Source: Candidatus Rifleibacteriota bacterium
GTDB lineage: Bacteria > Riflebacteria > Ozemobacteria > Ozemobacterales > Ozemobacteraceae
Assembly (NCBI GenBank): GCA_029564115.1
Contig: JAKQQP010000549.1
Span: 1 to 21,227, forward strand
Direction of reading: 5' to 3'
DNA: 21,227 bases
The notes beneath the pieces are model-generated. The model was not told the DNA's origin, made no database searches, and saw nothing but the letters and a program-made list of their open reading frames with translations. The position numbers and the translations under genes are program-made. Shown here piece by piece: positions 20,480 through 21,227 of the stretch (positions are counted from its first letter, which is position 1; the number at the start of each line of letters is the position of its first letter).

Positions 20480-21227
20480 TTAATCCATTGTTGAAGAGAT
20501 CAGAAGATAGGTTATCCAGATCAGAAAGCCTATCATTACGGCCCATTTGAGAATCTCAAAAGCCAAAACCGGTGCCGGAGATTCAATATAGTCTTCTCTG
20601 ATACGGGTCTGCCTTATTTCATCAGAGATATTGAGCCAGCCATCAAGTTCTCTGGCGGCTTCAAACGCTGCATCGGCATTGTCCTGGCCGTTTTCAAAGT
20701 GTGACAGATAGATCAGGTCACCATTGGTCAGAGTCGCGACCAGAGCAGTATCTTCAAAGGTTTTTGCCGATTGCTCTCTGCCCAGGAACCCGTATATCCA
20801 GGAGGTAAACAGCAGGTCAAATATCTCTCTGGACGTGGCCTCTGCGTTTCTGGTTTTAACCGAAACACCGATTATCAGCTTCAGGTCTACTATTTGAATG
20901 TCTCTGAAGATATTTTCCAGAAACTGGTGTCGAAGAAGAACAAGACTTTTGCGCTTATCCAGAATATAAGAACTTTTAAAGTTGTTTCTCAGCCAGTTTG
21001 ATCCGAATAGAAGCAGTGATCCAATCAGTGTCATGATGATCGATGTGGAAGCACTCATTTCCGGAGGCGGGGCTCCAATACCACTGCCCAGGCCGGTATT
21101 ACTCGCAAAGACCATAAAAAGCATAACAGTGCCGATAACTATTCCCACCCCAAAAACCGAGTGAATGCCAGTGAGCGCTGGGATCACAACTGTCTGCGAA
21201 TCAGGTTTTATGAGGCGGATCGTTAAC
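20480..21227 (-). CDS. Membrane protein of unknown function (start outside window)
   Basis: The frame is open to the right edge. A GTG at 21187 gives 235 residues, but upstream codons (LTIRLIKPDSQTVVIPALTG) continue without a stop, so the true start probably lies beyond the window. Two membrane helices sit near the N-terminal side (GVGIVIGTVMLFMVFAS and SIIMTLIGSLLLFGSNWL) with a Gly/Pro/Ser loop between. A soluble alpha/beta region of about 150 residues follows (SYILDKRKSLVLLRHQFLEN, IVDLKLIIGVSVKTRNAEAT, TFEDTALVATLTNGDLIYLS). One C-terminal helix (ILKWAVMIGFLIWITYLLIS) follows. No catalytic motif is recognisable. It converges on the transposase region. Confidence 0.65.
   Translation of the reverse strand, partial: LTIRLIKPDSQTVVIPALTGIHSVFGVGIVIGTVMLFMVFASNTGLGSGIGAPPPEMSASTSIIMTLIGSLLLFGSNWLRNNFKSSYILDKRKSLVLLRHQFLENIFRDIQIVDLKLIIGVSVKTRNAEATSREIFDLLFTSWIYGFLGREQSAKTFEDTALVATLTNGDLIYLSHFENGQDNADAAFEAARELDGWLNISDEIRQTRIREDYIESPAPVLAFEILKWAVMIGFLIWITYLLISSTMD

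Overview
The window is 21.2 kb of bacterial chromosome from a Gram-negative. The evidence is a complete TolC/adaptor/RND tripartite pump and several exported proteins with Sec signal peptides. Base composition is moderate, starts mix ATG with GTG/TTG, and Shine-Dalgarno sites are mostly GGAGG-like. The genes do not place it in a familiar lineage: the tmRNA lacks an encoded CCA and carries a short tag, and several small exported proteins are unrecognised. A deep-branching or uncultured phylum is plausible, but that is inference.

Layout. (1) 1-3770, minus strand: an autoregulated efflux operon, tetR > tolC-like > membrane fusion protein > RND pump (only the pump's N-terminus is inside). It has a near-consensus promoter overlapped by a 28-bp operator. 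(2) 4122-5203, plus strand: a pair of short chromate-family transporter halves, closed by a bidirectional terminator. (3) 5251-10204, minus strand: a Lys/Gly-rich exported protein, a DeaD/CsdA-type RNA helicase with a long structured leader, and the hflK-hflC pair. (4) 10312-12082, minus strand: a winged-helix regulator whose promoter, start codon and 36-bp perfect operator coincide (probably a leaderless mRNA), then a hairpin terminator or attenuator, then an OFA-type MFS carrier with a cysteine-rich tail. (5) 12230-16591: a small exported protein, a radical SAM/SPASM enzyme, a second MFS carrier, and an aldo/keto reductase with a signal peptide. (6) 16768-19690: an ankyrin-repeat remnant, ssrA (tmRNA) with its promoter, a type II toxin-antitoxin pair, a small zinc-ribbon gene with an A9 frameshift, and a voltage-gated K+ channel with a CPHC tail. 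This accessory segment is bracketed by two diverged direct copies of the tmRNA 3' end plus terminator. (7) 19713-21227: a Y1 (REP-associated type) transposase, a gene remnant, and a membrane protein cut by the window edge.

The most interesting parts are the segment between the two tmRNA-end repeats (possibly an old integrated or excisable cassette), the slippage-prone zinc-ribbon gene divergent from the channel, the leaderless self-repressed regulator, and the branched RNA leader of the helicase. No CRISPR array, rRNA or ordinary tRNA was seen.
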